Positions 1 through 7,682 of a stretch of DNA of 52,442 nt are shown here, piece by piece. This stretch comes from an uncultured Porphyromonadaceae bacterium. Lineage in GTDB: Bacteria; Bacteroidota; Bacteroidia; Bacteroidales; Muribaculaceae. The notes beneath the pieces are model-generated. The model had not been told where the DNA came from and ran no database searches. It was given only the letters and a program-made list of their open reading frames with translations. Where the stretch lies: NCBI GenBank assembly GCA_937989585.1, contig CALKRW010000023.1:1-52442 (forward strand). The letters are read 5' to 3'. The position numbers and the translations under genes were made by a program. How positions within the stretch are numbered: the stretch's first letter is position 1; every line of letters begins with the position of its first letter.

Positions 1-209
1 TCGGCTGCCCGGACAGACATCCGGAATTGCCCAATCAGAAAATGCCCCGAGACATTTTCGCATCCCACGACCCGCCTTAGCGCCATTTACATAACATCCT
101 TTTCACTCCGCGTCGCCACACAGACGATGCGCTGCTTGCGTGCGCTGTCAAGCCGCAGCAGAATGAACAGCAGTATGGTGAATCCCCGCACGTTCAGAAA
201 AGACGTCTG
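1..209. other. window edge, no supported gene
   Basis: I see no recognisable gene here. On the minus strand an ATG at 86-84 opens a frame that stays open to the window edge (28 codons, beginning MALRRVVGCENV). It could be the first residues of a gene lying outside the window, but nothing in those residues is recognisable. Plus-strand frames here are short and look like noise. Confidence 0.2.
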
Positions 210-644
210 TCAGAAAGTATTTGTGGAAATAGAATGGCCCTTTTTGTCTTTGAATTTAATAAGGAAGACTATATCATGCGCTTTCATGAATGAGACAGTT
301 TCCTCCTGTAACTGGGACATGAAAGCGAACTTGAATGAATTAAGCAATTGATCTTTCTCCGATTGAGAAAGTTGAGACAGATCCGTGCCGTCATCGAATA
401 TTAACTCATGGGTGATGATTTTGTCGTTGTTGTAGACAGAAAAGTCAGAAAAAGAGCCGCTTTCTACTAAAACCTTTTTGACTTCAGGACCATTCATGGC
501 GGATACATAATTATTGATGAAGATCTGTGCTTCATCGTCATTAGTGGTCTGAGCAGTTTTCTGAGCATGAACAGTTGCAGGTAAGATACAGGCCATGCCG
601 GAGCAAAGCAGGAGAGAGACAGTGAGAATTGAAAACTTTTTCAT
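210..644 (-). CDS. small secreted protein of unknown function
   Basis: This is a 144-residue protein with a clear signal peptide: a basic start (MKK), a hydrophobic core to about residue 20 and a likely cleavage after the AHA-like stretch near residue 27. The mature part of about 115 residues is polar and mixed alpha/beta, with no motif I recognise; it ends in ISTNTF. It stands alone, divergent from the trigger factor gene, with a good TATATTTG -7 element 26 bases upstream of the start. Small secreted proteins of this kind are common in Bacteroidales and usually have no assigned role. The reading frame is convincing because of the signal peptide and promoter; the function is unknown. Confidence 0.75.
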   Translation of the reverse strand: MKKFSILTVSLLLCSGMACILPATVHAQKTAQTTNDDEAQIFINNYVSAMNGPEVKKVLVESGSFSDFSVYNNDKIITHELIFDDGTDLSQLSQSEKDQLLNSFKFAFMSQLQEETVSFMKAHDIVFLIKFKDKKGHSISTNTF

Positions 645-669
645 AAGGAAGCCATTTAAGTTGAGATTG

Positions 670-677
670 CAAATATA
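670..677 (-). promoter_or_regulatory. -7 promoter element of the small secreted protein
   Basis: On the minus strand the sequence reads TATATTTG, an exact match to the Bacteroidetes -7 form TAnnTTTG, 26 bases upstream of the ATG at 644. No good TTTG sits at the usual distance upstream, so only the -7 part is supported. Confidence 0.5.
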
Positions 678-784
678 ATCATTTTACCGGTATCAACTAT
701 TAATTCGCTCAGTAAATTCACATAAAGTGTAGTGTAAAGGCAGTATAAAAGCAATAGTTTATGAAAACGGAAAAACAAAGGGGG

Positions 785-815
785 TTGGTAATGTCGAAAA
801 AAAATTGTACTTTTG
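785..815 (+). promoter_or_regulatory. Bacteroidetes-type promoter of the trigger factor gene
   Basis: TTG at 785-787, a 20-base spacer and TACTTTTG at 808-815 match the known primary sigma promoter form (TTTG, N19-20, TAnnTTTG). The transcript would start near 820 and carry a leader of about 100 bases, which begins almost directly with a strong hairpin. Confidence 0.7.
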
Positions 816-826
816 CAAGCCGTATG

Positions 827-871
827 GCCCGGGACGAGCAACCTTTCCGACGTTTTTATCTCGTCCGGGGC
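827..871 (+). promoter_or_regulatory. 5' leader hairpin ahead of trigger factor
   Basis: The arms 827-838 (GCCCGGGACGAG) and 860-871 (CTCGTCCGGGGC) pair over 12 positions with one G-G mismatch, around a 21-base loop. The hairpin begins only a few bases after the predicted transcription start and is followed by no T-run, so it does not look like a terminator. It may stabilise the mRNA or regulate it. I do not recognise it as a named leader family. Confidence 0.45.
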
Positions 872-926
872 TTACAGAGTAAGTATCAAGTAATTTAAAC
901 ACATATAAAACACCCAACCTCCTGTT

Positions 927-2309
927 ATGAACGTAACGTTTGACAAGACATCAGATGTCACCGGCAAACTCGTTGTCAACGTCACCGAGGCAGACTATGC
1001 CGACAAGGTGACCGCCGAGCTTAAAAAAGTAGCCAAGACCCGCACAATCCCCGGTTTCCGTCAGGGACACGTGCCCATGGCTCAGATCAAACGCCTTTTC
1101 GGCAAGCAGTGCAAGAGCGAAGTCCTCAACGACGAGGTTTACCGCTCTGTAATCGAATATATCCGCGACAACAAACTCAATGTCCTGGGCGAGCCTCTGC
1201 CCGTGAACGTCACCGAAATCAACCTCGACGACAAGGACTACACATTCGAATACGAGATTGGTGTAGCCCCCGAAATCAATGTCAATGTGAATAAGGACGT
1301 GAAACTTCCCTTCGTGGAGATCGAGGTTTCGCCCGAAATGGTAGCCGAGCAGGACAAGAATTTCCGCCAGCGCTTCGCATCGCAGGTTCCCGGCGAGGAA
1401 GTCGAGGGGCGCGCCCTTGTAAAAGGTTCGCTCCAGCAACTGAACGAGGACGGCTCGGTGAACGAGAACGAAGGCGCCGTGCAGGTTGTAGACGGCATCG
1501 TCGCTCCCTTCCTGTTCACCAACGAGGATGAGAAAGCCAAGTTCATGGGCAAGAAGATCAACGACAAGGTTGTCTTCAATCCCTGGAACTCGTGCAACGG
1601 CAACGCCGTAGAACTCGCCTCGATGCTCCACCTCGACAAGGAAATTGCCAAGGACGTGAAGAGCGACTTCGTGATGGCCATCTCCGAGATAATCGTAGCC
1701 AAGGACGCCGAGCACAACCAGGAGTTCTTCGACAATGTATTCGGCCGCGACAAGGTGCACAACGAGGAAGAATACAACGCCGCCGTCACCGAGATGATCA
1801 AATCGCAACTCATGGGCAACTCCATCAGCCTGTTCGACCATGACGCACGTGAGTATCTGCTCAAGACCTACGGCGACTTCGAACTGCCCGACACATTCCT
1901 CAAGAAATGGCTCGTAGCCCGCAACGAGGAACTGACCAACGAGAACATCGACAAGGAATATGAGGAGATGAAAGAGTCCCTCAAGTGGCAACTCATCAAG
2001 GAGCGTGTCGCCCAGCAACTCGAGGTCAAGGTCGAGGAAGAGGACGTCCTCAACTTCGCCAAGCAGATCGCCCACAACCAGTTCCTGCAGTACGGAATCA
2101 CCAACATGGACGAAGAGACCATCACCTCGACTGCAAAACGAATCCTTGACGACAAGAACTACCGCGCACAGATCGCAGAGCAGGTTGCCGACATGAAACT
2201 GTTCACCGCAGTACGCAATGCCGTCACCCTCGAGAACAAGACCGTTTCGCTTGACGAGTTCAAGGCAATAGTATCGAAAATCAACGGCCACGCCGCTGAC
2301 GCAGAATAA
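927..2309 (+). CDS. tig: trigger factor
   Basis: Trigger factor is the ribosome-bound chaperone that receives nascent chains at the exit tunnel. The ribosome-binding signature GFRQGHVP is at residues 43-50, inside an N-terminal domain of about 130 residues. The middle region (about 150-240) corresponds to the FKBP-like domain but is strongly diverged, as is usual in Bacteroidetes, so prolyl isomerase activity is doubtful. The rest is the helical, acidic C-terminal chaperone arm. At 460 residues the length is normal for the family (about 430-460). The gene has its own promoter, a structured leader and its own terminator, so it is monocistronic. It lies next to clpB, but clpP and clpX, which often follow tig elsewhere, are not here. 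Start: the ATG at 927 begins the conserved MNVTFDKTSD-type N-terminus. Confidence 0.95.
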   Translation: MNVTFDKTSDVTGKLVVNVTEADYADKVTAELKKVAKTRTIPGFRQGHVPMAQIKRLFGKQCKSEVLNDEVYRSVIEYIRDNKLNVLGEPLPVNVTEINLDDKDYTFEYEIGVAPEINVNVNKDVKLPFVEIEVSPEMVAEQDKNFRQRFASQVPGEEVEGRALVKGSLQQLNEDGSVNENEGAVQVVDGIVAPFLFTNEDEKAKFMGKKINDKVVFNPWNSCNGNAVELASMLHLDKEIAKDVKSDFVMAISEIIVAKDAEHNQEFFDNVFGRDKVHNEEEYNAAVTEMIKSQLMGNSISLFDHDAREYLLKTYGDFELPDTFLKKWLVARNEELTNENIDKEYEEMKESLKWQLIKERVAQQLEVKVEEEDVLNFAKQIAHNQFLQYGITNMDEETITSTAKRILDDKNYRAQIAEQVADMKLFTAVRNAVTLENKTVSLDEFKAIVSKINGHAADAE

Positions 2310-2353
2310 TCCCAAAGGAACATATCGCTGACAAACTGTCAGTCGGACATAAC

Positions 2354-2388
2354 AGCCGCACGATGCCTCAGTTACGCATCGTGCGGCT
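2354..2388 (+). terminator. terminator of the trigger factor gene
   Basis: A perfect 13-bp stem, 2354-2366 paired with 2376-2388, has a 9-base loop 44 bases after the tig stop. The following TGCGTTT is only moderately T-rich, but stem strength and position make it the likely transcript end. Confidence 0.7.
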
Positions 2389-2424
2389 TGCGTTTATGCC
2401 ATGTAAAACCTTATTGGCATATTG

Positions 2425-2457
2425 TTTGTTAGTTAAATAGTAAACAAAATACTTACT
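2425..2457 (+). promoter_or_regulatory. possible clpB promoter
   Basis: TTTG at 2425-2428 lies 21 bases ahead of TACTTACT at 2450-2457, a partial match to TAnnTTTG, 36 bases before the clpB ATG. This is a weak match. I see no CIRCE-type inverted repeat. Confidence 0.3.
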
Positions 2458-2493
2458 GAACAAAACACGCAAAATCAGCATAAACGCTTTGCT

Positions 2494-5097
2494 ATGAATT
2501 TCAACAACTTCACAATCAAGTCCCAGGAAGCCCTCCAGAAGGCTGTCGAGATTACCCGGTCGAATGGACAGCAGGCTATCGAGCCTGTGCATCTGCTGAA
2601 GGCAGTGCTCGAGGAAGGCGATTCCCTGGCAAAATTTATCTTTCAGAAAATTGGTGTCAACGCCGCGCAGGTCACTACGCTTGTCGACAATGCCATAGGC
2701 GCCGAGCCCAAGGTGTCGGGCGGCGAGCCTTATCTTAGCCGGACATCGAACGACGTACTCCAGAAGTCCATCGACATCGCCAAGAAACAGGGTGACGAGT
2801 ATGTGACACTCGAGGCCATGCTGATGGCCCTGCTCGATATACGTTCGCAGGCTTCGACCATACTCAAGGATCTCGGCGTGACAGCCAAGGAACTTCAGGC
2901 TGCGGTCGACGAACTGCGCAAGGGCAAGAAAGCCACTGACCAGAGCGCCGAGGACACCTACAACTCGCTTTCGAAGTATGCGATCAACCTATGCGAGCGC
3001 GCACGCCAGGGCAAACTCGATCCCGTCATAGGACGTGACGAGGAGATACGCCGCGTGCTTCAGATACTCTCGCGCCGTACTAAGAACAACCCCATGCTTA
3101 TCGGTGAGCCCGGTACAGGTAAGACCGCAATCGCCGAGGGCCTGGCAATGCGAATCGTCCGCGGCGATGTTCCCGAGAACCTTAGGTCGAAGCAGATTTT
3201 CTCGCTCGACATGGGCGCGCTTGTCGCAGGCGCAAAATATAAGGGCGAGTTCGAGGAGCGACTGAAAGCCATCGTGAATGAGGTTACTCAGAGCGACGGC
3301 GAGATAATCCTCTTCATCGATGAAATCCACACTCTCGTCGGCGCCGGCAAAGGCGAGGGCGCAATGGATGCTGCAAACATCCTGAAGCCCGCACTCGCGC
3401 GAGGCGAACTCCACTCGATTGGCGCGACTACGCTTGACGAGTATCAGAAATACTTCGAGAAGGACAAGGCGCTCGAGCGCCGTTTCCAGAAAGTGATGGT
3501 AGACGAGCCCGACGAGGAGAGCGCGATAGCAATTCTCCGCGGACTGAAGGAGCGTTACGAGAACCACCACCATGTACGTATCAAAGACGAGGCCATCATC
3601 GCCGCCGTCCAATTGTCCGAGAGATATATTACCGACCGTTTCCTGCCTGACAAGGCCATCGACCTTATCGACGAGGCTGCATCGAAACTGAAACTCGAGA
3701 TTGACTCGGTGCCTCAGGCCCTTGACGACATCACAAGAAGAATCGCCCAGAAGGAAATCGAGCGTGCCGCCATCAAGCGCGAGGGCGACAATCAGCCCAA
3801 GGTCGAGGAAATCGATAAGGAACTCGCCACCATGCGCGAAGAGTCGAAGCAACTGACCGCGAAATGGAAATCGGAGAAGACTCTCATCGACCGCATCCAG
3901 CAGAACAAGGTCGACATCGAGCAACTGAACTTCGAGGCCGACCGTGCAGAACGCGAAGGCGATTACGGTAAGGTTGCCGAGATACGTTACTCACGCATCA
4001 AGGAAAAAGAAGACGGCATCAAGCAGGCTCAGGAAGAACTGAGGACCATGCAGGGCGAGAAGGCCATGATCAAGGAAGAGGTCGACGCCGAGGATATTGC
4101 AGACGTAGTATCACGCTGGACCGGCATTCCCGTGAACAAGATGGTCCAGAGCGAGAAAGTGAAACTGCTCCACCTTGAGGAAGAACTTCACTCGCGCGTA
4201 GTCGGCCAGCAGGAGGCTATAAGCGCCATCGCGGACGCAGTGCGCCGTTCGCGCGCAGGCCTCAATGACCCGAAGCGACCTATCGGCTCTTTCATCTTCC
4301 TCGGTACAACCGGCGTGGGCAAGACCGAACTTGCCAAGGCGCTTGCCGAATATCTGTTCGATGACGAGAACATGATGACACGTATCGACATGTCCGAGTA
4401 TCAGGAGAAACACGCTGTGTCACGACTGGTCGGTGCGCCTCCGGGATACGTAGGCTATGACGAGGGCGGTCAACTTACCGAGGCCGTGCGCCGCAAACCT
4501 TATTCGGTAGTCCTGTTCGACGAAATCGAGAAGGCACATCCCGATGTGTTCAACATCCTGCTGCAGGTGCTTGACGACGGACACCTGACCGACAACAAGG
4601 GTCGTCTGGTGAACTTCAAGAACACCATAATAATAATGACCTCCAACATGGGCTCGCAACTGATCCGCGAGAAATTCGCGACCATCAAGCACAACATGCC
4701 CAAGGAGGAAAAGCAGGAGATAATCGATCAGGCCAAGGACGATGTCCTCGAAATGCTGAAGCAGACAATCCGTCCCGAATTCCTCAACCGTATCGACGAG
4801 ATTATCATGTTCACTCCGCTTAACCGCGAGGAGATTGAAGAAATCGTCCGTCTGCAGATACTCGGCGTACAGCGTATGCTTGCCCGCAACGGTGTAACCC
4901 TTGAGGTAACTCCCGCAGCAATATCGTATCTTGCCGACGAGGGCTATGATCCGGAGTTCGGCGCACGTCCCGTGAAACGAGTCATCCACCGTCTTGTGCT
5001 CAACCGCCTGTCGAAGGATATCCTTGCACAGAAGGTCGACCGCGAGCATCCCATCAAGATTGATGCGGAAGGAGACAGACTCATCTTCTCCAACTGA
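2494..5097 (+). CDS. clpB: ATP-dependent disaggregase ClpB
   Basis: ClpB is the hexameric AAA+ disaggregase that works with DnaK to rescue aggregated proteins in the cytoplasm. The 867 residues match the family length (about 860). Order of parts: Clp N-domain repeats (about 1-145); first AAA+ module with Walker A GEPGTGKT near 204-211 and Walker B FIDEIHTL near 273; the ClpB-specific middle coiled coil (about 400-530, rich in Glu, Lys and Gln), which separates it from ClpA and ClpX; second AAA+ module with Walker A GTTGVGKT near 605-612 and VLFDEIEKAH near 673; and the C-terminal domain. No IGF/IGL ClpP-binding loop was noticed, as expected for a disaggregase. It is a single gene ending in a strong terminator. 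Start: ATG 2494, matching the typical MNFNNFTIKSQEAL opening. Confidence 0.97.
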   Translation: MNFNNFTIKSQEALQKAVEITRSNGQQAIEPVHLLKAVLEEGDSLAKFIFQKIGVNAAQVTTLVDNAIGAEPKVSGGEPYLSRTSNDVLQKSIDIAKKQGDEYVTLEAMLMALLDIRSQASTILKDLGVTAKELQAAVDELRKGKKATDQSAEDTYNSLSKYAINLCERARQGKLDPVIGRDEEIRRVLQILSRRTKNNPMLIGEPGTGKTAIAEGLAMRIVRGDVPENLRSKQIFSLDMGALVAGAKYKGEFEERLKAIVNEVTQSDGEIILFIDEIHTLVGAGKGEGAMDAANILKPALARGELHSIGATTLDEYQKYFEKDKALERRFQKVMVDEPDEESAIAILRGLKERYENHHHVRIKDEAIIAAVQLSERYITDRFLPDKAIDLIDEAASKLKLEIDSVPQALDDITRRIAQKEIERAAIKREGDNQPKVEEIDKELATMREESKQLTAKWKSEKTLIDRIQQNKVDIEQLNFEADRAEREGDYGKVAEIRYSRIKEKEDGIKQAQEELRTMQGEKAMIKEEVDAEDIADVVSRWTGIPVNKMVQSEKVKLLHLEEELHSRVVGQQEAISAIADAVRRSRAGLNDPKRPIGSFIFLGTTGVGKTELAKALAEYLFDDENMMTRIDMSEYQEKHAVSRLVGAPPGYVGYDEGGQLTEAVRRKPYSVVLFDEIEKAHPDVFNILLQVLDDGHLTDNKGRLVNFKNTIIIMTSNMGSQLIREKFATIKHNMPKEEKQEIIDQAKDDVLEMLKQTIRPEFLNRIDEIIMFTPLNREEIEEIVRLQILGVQRMLARNGVTLEVTPAAISYLADEGYDPEFGARPVKRVIHRLVLNRLSKDILAQKVDREHPIKIDAEGDRLIFSN

Positions 5098-5119
5098 TAC
5101 AATATTCCCTGATATAATC

Positions 5120-5160
5120 AATGCCGCAGGCGTCCGATATTTCGAATCGCCTGCGGCATT
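5120..5160 (+). terminator. clpB terminator
   Basis: A perfect 13-bp stem (5120-5132 with 5148-5160) with a 15-base loop is followed by TTTTGTTTTATTCTTTTTC, a classic rho-independent terminator 22 bases after the clpB stop. It sits between convergent genes and may also slow minus-strand transcripts from the glutamine synthetase gene. Confidence 0.9.
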
Positions 5161-5192
5161 TTTTGTTTTATTCTTTTTCAGATAGGGATGGC

Positions 5193-6692
5193 TTAGACGT
5201 GGATGTATCGGCGTACGAGCGACAGCATCAGTGCGGGATCGTTCAATGCGGCATTCGCCTCGGCCTGGTTGTATGAACGAAGTCGCTTGATCTGGCCGTC
5301 GATGAGACCGGGAGAGAATATGCCGCGGTCCTCGAAGATGCCACGTGCCTTGTCGAGACATTCGGCAGAATCGGCACAGTTGACGGGGAGTTGGGCAAGA
5401 TGCTTGAGGACGTCTGCGTTCTCGCTGCGATGGATGTTGACGTCAACGTAGGTCTTTTTGGCGATATCGAGGGCGTTGTCAAGTTCGAGACCGTAACGAA
5501 GGGCGACGGCGAGCGAGGCAATGAGCAGATAAATGTCGGCGGAACCGTCGGCCGAGCGAATCTCGAATGTCTGTTTCATAGAGGTGTCGAGGTCGAGTGT
5601 CTCGGTGCCCGGGTTAAGTTCGGCACACATGTCCCTGTCGGCTGTCCATCCGAGAGGAACGCGGACCAGCACGGAGCGGTTGCGGTCGCCCCAGCACACA
5701 TTGGTCGGAGCCTCCTGGTGGGGAACAAGGCGGAAGTAAGAAGTGGGATTGGTGTTGCCGAAGGCTGTGATGGCCGGGGCAAGTTCCATGAGGCCGGCGA
5801 TTGCGCGGCGGGCGGTTTCGGAAAGTTTGCGGTCGCTGTCGAGCATTACTGACTTGCCGTCCTTGACTATGCGCATGTGGATGTGCAGACCCGAACCGGC
5901 TTTACCGGCAGTAATCTTCGGTGCGAAAGTGATGTCGAATCCCTCGCGGAAGGCAAGATTGCGGATGACCCATTTTGCAACCATCAACTGGTCGGCAGCC
6001 TCGCGGGCGTCAACCGGGAGGAATTCGATTTCGTTCTGCTCGTAGACAATGCCGTCGAGTGTGAAGTTACCGACCTCGGAGTGTCCGTACTTTATCTGTC
6101 CACCGGTGCCGGCGATATACTGCATGCAGCGTGTGCGGAACTCATTGGTCTTGGCGAAAGGCGCCGATTCGTGATATCCGCGCTGGTCAGTAGCGGGAAA
6201 CTCACCGCTGTCGGGAGATATGACGTAATACTCGAGTTCGCCCATGGCCTCGAAATTCATGCCGGTGGATTTCGTAAATTCCTCGCAAGCGTGACGGAGA
6301 ATATATTCGGGAGAACTTTCGAATGGTTTGCCGTCCTTGTCAAAGAATGAGCAGAGCATTGTCACTGTCGGGATTTCGGCAAAGGGATCGACGAAAGCGG
6401 TAGAGAAGCGCGGAAGAACATAAAGGTCGCTCGATGAAGCAGAGATGAAGGGGAAAAGCGAGGAACCGTCGACACGTTCGCCAAGGGTCAGAATTGTCAG
6501 AAGATAGTCGTAGTCATTTATTACGAAATTCAGTGTCTTCAGGCGGCCGTCTGCGGCGGGGTACATGAAGTTGACCATCTCGATGTTGTTATCGCAGATG
6601 TATTTGATTATGTCTTCGCGTGTAAAATCTCTCTGGGCCTTATCCAGATATTTTACTATCAGGTTTTTGCTGAGTTTAATTTTACTGTTCAT
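5193..6692 (-). CDS. glnA: glutamine synthetase (type I family)
   Basis: It makes glutamine from glutamate, ammonia and ATP. Visible signatures run in order: GELEYYVI (the Glu-containing metal site) near residue 150; GHSEVG and NEIEFLPVD; the ATP-site motif ITAGKAGSGLHIH; LVPHQEAPTNVCWGDRNRS, equivalent to the RLVPGYEAP...NRS substrate site; and an EIRSADGSADIYL segment. At 499 residues it is slightly longer than classical GlnA (about 470) and belongs to the short-subunit families, not the 700-residue GlnN type common in Bacteroides. The Tyr adenylylation motif of enterobacterial GlnA is not evident. Glutamine synthetase-like homologues such as gamma-glutamylpolyamine synthetases share this fold, so the exact substrate is slightly uncertain. 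It is transcribed alone, towards clpB. Confidence 0.85.
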   Translation of the reverse strand: MNSKIKLSKNLIVKYLDKAQRDFTREDIIKYICDNNIEMVNFMYPAADGRLKTLNFVINDYDYLLTILTLGERVDGSSLFPFISASSSDLYVLPRFSTAFVDPFAEIPTVTMLCSFFDKDGKPFESSPEYILRHACEEFTKSTGMNFEAMGELEYYVISPDSGEFPATDQRGYHESAPFAKTNEFRTRCMQYIAGTGGQIKYGHSEVGNFTLDGIVYEQNEIEFLPVDAREAADQLMVAKWVIRNLAFREGFDITFAPKITAGKAGSGLHIHMRIVKDGKSVMLDSDRKLSETARRAIAGLMELAPAITAFGNTNPTSYFRLVPHQEAPTNVCWGDRNRSVLVRVPLGWTADRDMCAELNPGTETLDLDTSMKQTFEIRSADGSADIYLLIASLAVALRYGLELDNALDIAKKTYVDVNIHRSENADVLKHLAQLPVNCADSAECLDKARGIFEDRGIFSPGLIDGQIKRLRSYNQAEANAALNDPALMLSLVRRYIHV

Positions 6693-6777
6693 GGTATTCA
6701 GGAATAAAAATTAGAAGATTCGGTAGAGAAAAACAGATTTAAGGTAATCAAAATGTGATTTTGCCACATCTCGAACC

Positions 6778-6785
6778 CAAAATTA
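6778..6785 (-). promoter_or_regulatory. -7 element of the glutamine synthetase gene
   Basis: The minus strand reads TAATTTTG, an exact TAnnTTTG match, 85 bases upstream of the ATG at 6692. The region at the -33 position is T-rich without a clear TTTG. Confidence 0.5.
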
Positions 6786-7117
6786 GTTAAAAACGGGAAG
6801 AAAAAGAATAAAATCCCTGCGAATTAACATTGTTTAATATAAATTGGGAGGTTGATAAACTTCCATGTAGAATTGATTTTAAATGACTTTTATCACTGAT
6901 AATCAATCATATGAGGAAATAACGGTACAACTATCCATTAAAGAAAAGAGGGAATGAAAAAGTTGCTTTGAGGAAGTGGGAGGGTTAGAAAAGGCGTATG
7001 TCTTGAATGAAATATTTAACTAAATCCTAACAGATGATAGATATTTTTATGATTTGGAATTAAAAGCAAAGAGACACTAAAATTCAAGGGAACACGCTGT
7101 ATGTCAGTTAAAATGTG
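6786..7117. other. AT-rich intergenic stretch at the edge of the accessory patch
   Basis: This stretch holds no reading frame I can support and no RNA gene. It contains one CGGTACAA word (6923-6930) that recurs within and downstream of the KilA-N gene. The left limit of the acquired DNA probably lies here, but I found no flanking direct repeats. Confidence 0.3.
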
Positions 7118-7125
7118 TAACTTTG
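7118..7125 (+). promoter_or_regulatory. -7 promoter element of the KilA-N/macro operon
   Basis: TAACTTTG at 7118-7125 matches the Bacteroidetes -7 form exactly. Transcription would start near 7130, inside the palindrome at 7131-7144, and run into the ATG at 7156. No clear TTTG is seen at -33. Confidence 0.55.
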
Positions 7126-7130
7126 CATAT

Positions 7131-7144
7131 TGGCATATATGCCA
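7131..7144. promoter_or_regulatory. 14-bp palindrome overlapping the transcription start (operator candidate)
   Basis: TGGCATATATGCCA is a perfect 14-bp palindrome at the predicted +1, six bases after the -7 element. Its position suits a repressor site, perhaps for the KilA-N protein itself or another regulator. The binding protein is inferred, not seen. Confidence 0.45.
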
Positions 7145-7153
7145 TATCTGAAA
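7138..7153 (+). repeat. 16-bp direct repeat, copy 1
   Basis: TATGCCATATCTGAAA here recurs exactly at 8353-8368. In both places the embedded ATG starts codons for MPYLK. Here the short frame (ATG 7139) runs for 16 codons and overlaps the KilA-N start out of frame. Confidence 0.6.
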
Positions 7154-7155
7154 CA

Positions 7156-7674
7156 ATGGCAAAGATTACAGTCCAAAATACCGAAATAGCAGTTGTAAAA
7201 TACAACGAGGAGGATTATATCAGCCTGACAGACATGGCTCGCAGCCAGATGCATGAGCATATAATTTTCCGTTGGTTGAGCCTTAATAGCACCATCGAGT
7301 ATCTCGGAGAATGGGAAATGCTCTATAATCCCGATTTTAATTGTACCGAATTCGGTACAATTAAAAATGCCGCAGGAAGCAACAACTTTGTGCTATCGGT
7401 AAAAACGTGGCTTGAACGGACAAATGCCATAGGCATACGTTCAAAAGCCGGTCGTTATGGCGGCACATACGCACATCGGGATATAGCTTACCATTTCGAA
7501 ATGTGGATAAGCCCCAAATTTCAGTTATTGCTCGTCAAAGAGTATCAGAGATTAAAGACAGAGGAACAAAGGTTGTTGGGTTGGTCGGCGAAACGTGAAC
7601 TGTCGAAAATCAACTACCGCATACACACTGATGTACTGGAAAGTGGCGATAATGATAGAAAACTATTGAAATAA
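7156..7674 (+). CDS. KilA-N domain protein, C-terminally shortened
   Basis: This 172-residue protein begins MAKITVQNTEIAVV and carries the KilA-N signature: YISLTDMA near residues 21-28, then HIIFRWLSLNSTIEYLGEWE, an SVKTWLERTNAIGI stretch and GRYGGTYAHRDIAYHFEMWISP. KilA-N is a DNA-binding fold of phages, large DNA viruses and bacterial accessory genes. Bacterial homologues usually run to about 270-300 residues, with a second domain after the KREL/INYRIHTD segment. Here the protein stops about 15 residues after that point (VLESGDNDRKLLK), so the second domain is missing. I chose ATG 7156 over the upstream in-frame ATG at 7123, because the latter lies inside the promoter. The macro-domain gene starts 8 bases after the stop, so the two are almost surely co-transcribed. 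It also contains a 32-bp palindrome (7335-7366). A host regulatory or phage-defence role is speculative. Confidence 0.8.
   Translation: MAKITVQNTEIAVVKYNEEDYISLTDMARSQMHEHIIFRWLSLNSTIEYLGEWEMLYNPDFNCTEFGTIKNAAGSNNFVLSVKTWLERTNAIGIRSKAGRYGGTYAHRDIAYHFEMWISPKFQLLLVKEYQRLKTEEQRLLGWSAKRELSKINYRIHTDVLESGDNDRKLLK
7335..7366. repeat. 32-bp perfect palindrome inside the KilA-N gene
   Basis: The half-site TTTTAATTGTACCGAA (7335-7350) is followed with no spacer by its exact reverse complement (7351-7366). The middle is an EcoRI-like GAATTC. It encodes the DFNCTEFGTIKN segment, so it lies in a coding region whose homologues are variable there. A perfect 32-bp palindrome is far beyond chance; see findings. 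Confidence 0.85.
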
Positions 7675-7682
7675 AATAGGCT

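Noticed and set aside
951..2315. Long minus-strand reading frame (454 codons) opposite trigger factor
   Set aside because: It is a mirror of the codon bias of tig, rich in Leu/Val/Gly with no domain; the plus-strand gene explains the region.
4420..5361. Minus-strand frame of 313 codons across the end of clpB
   Set aside because: It overlaps the clpB terminator and the end of the glutamine synthetase gene and has no recognisable sequence; shadow frame.
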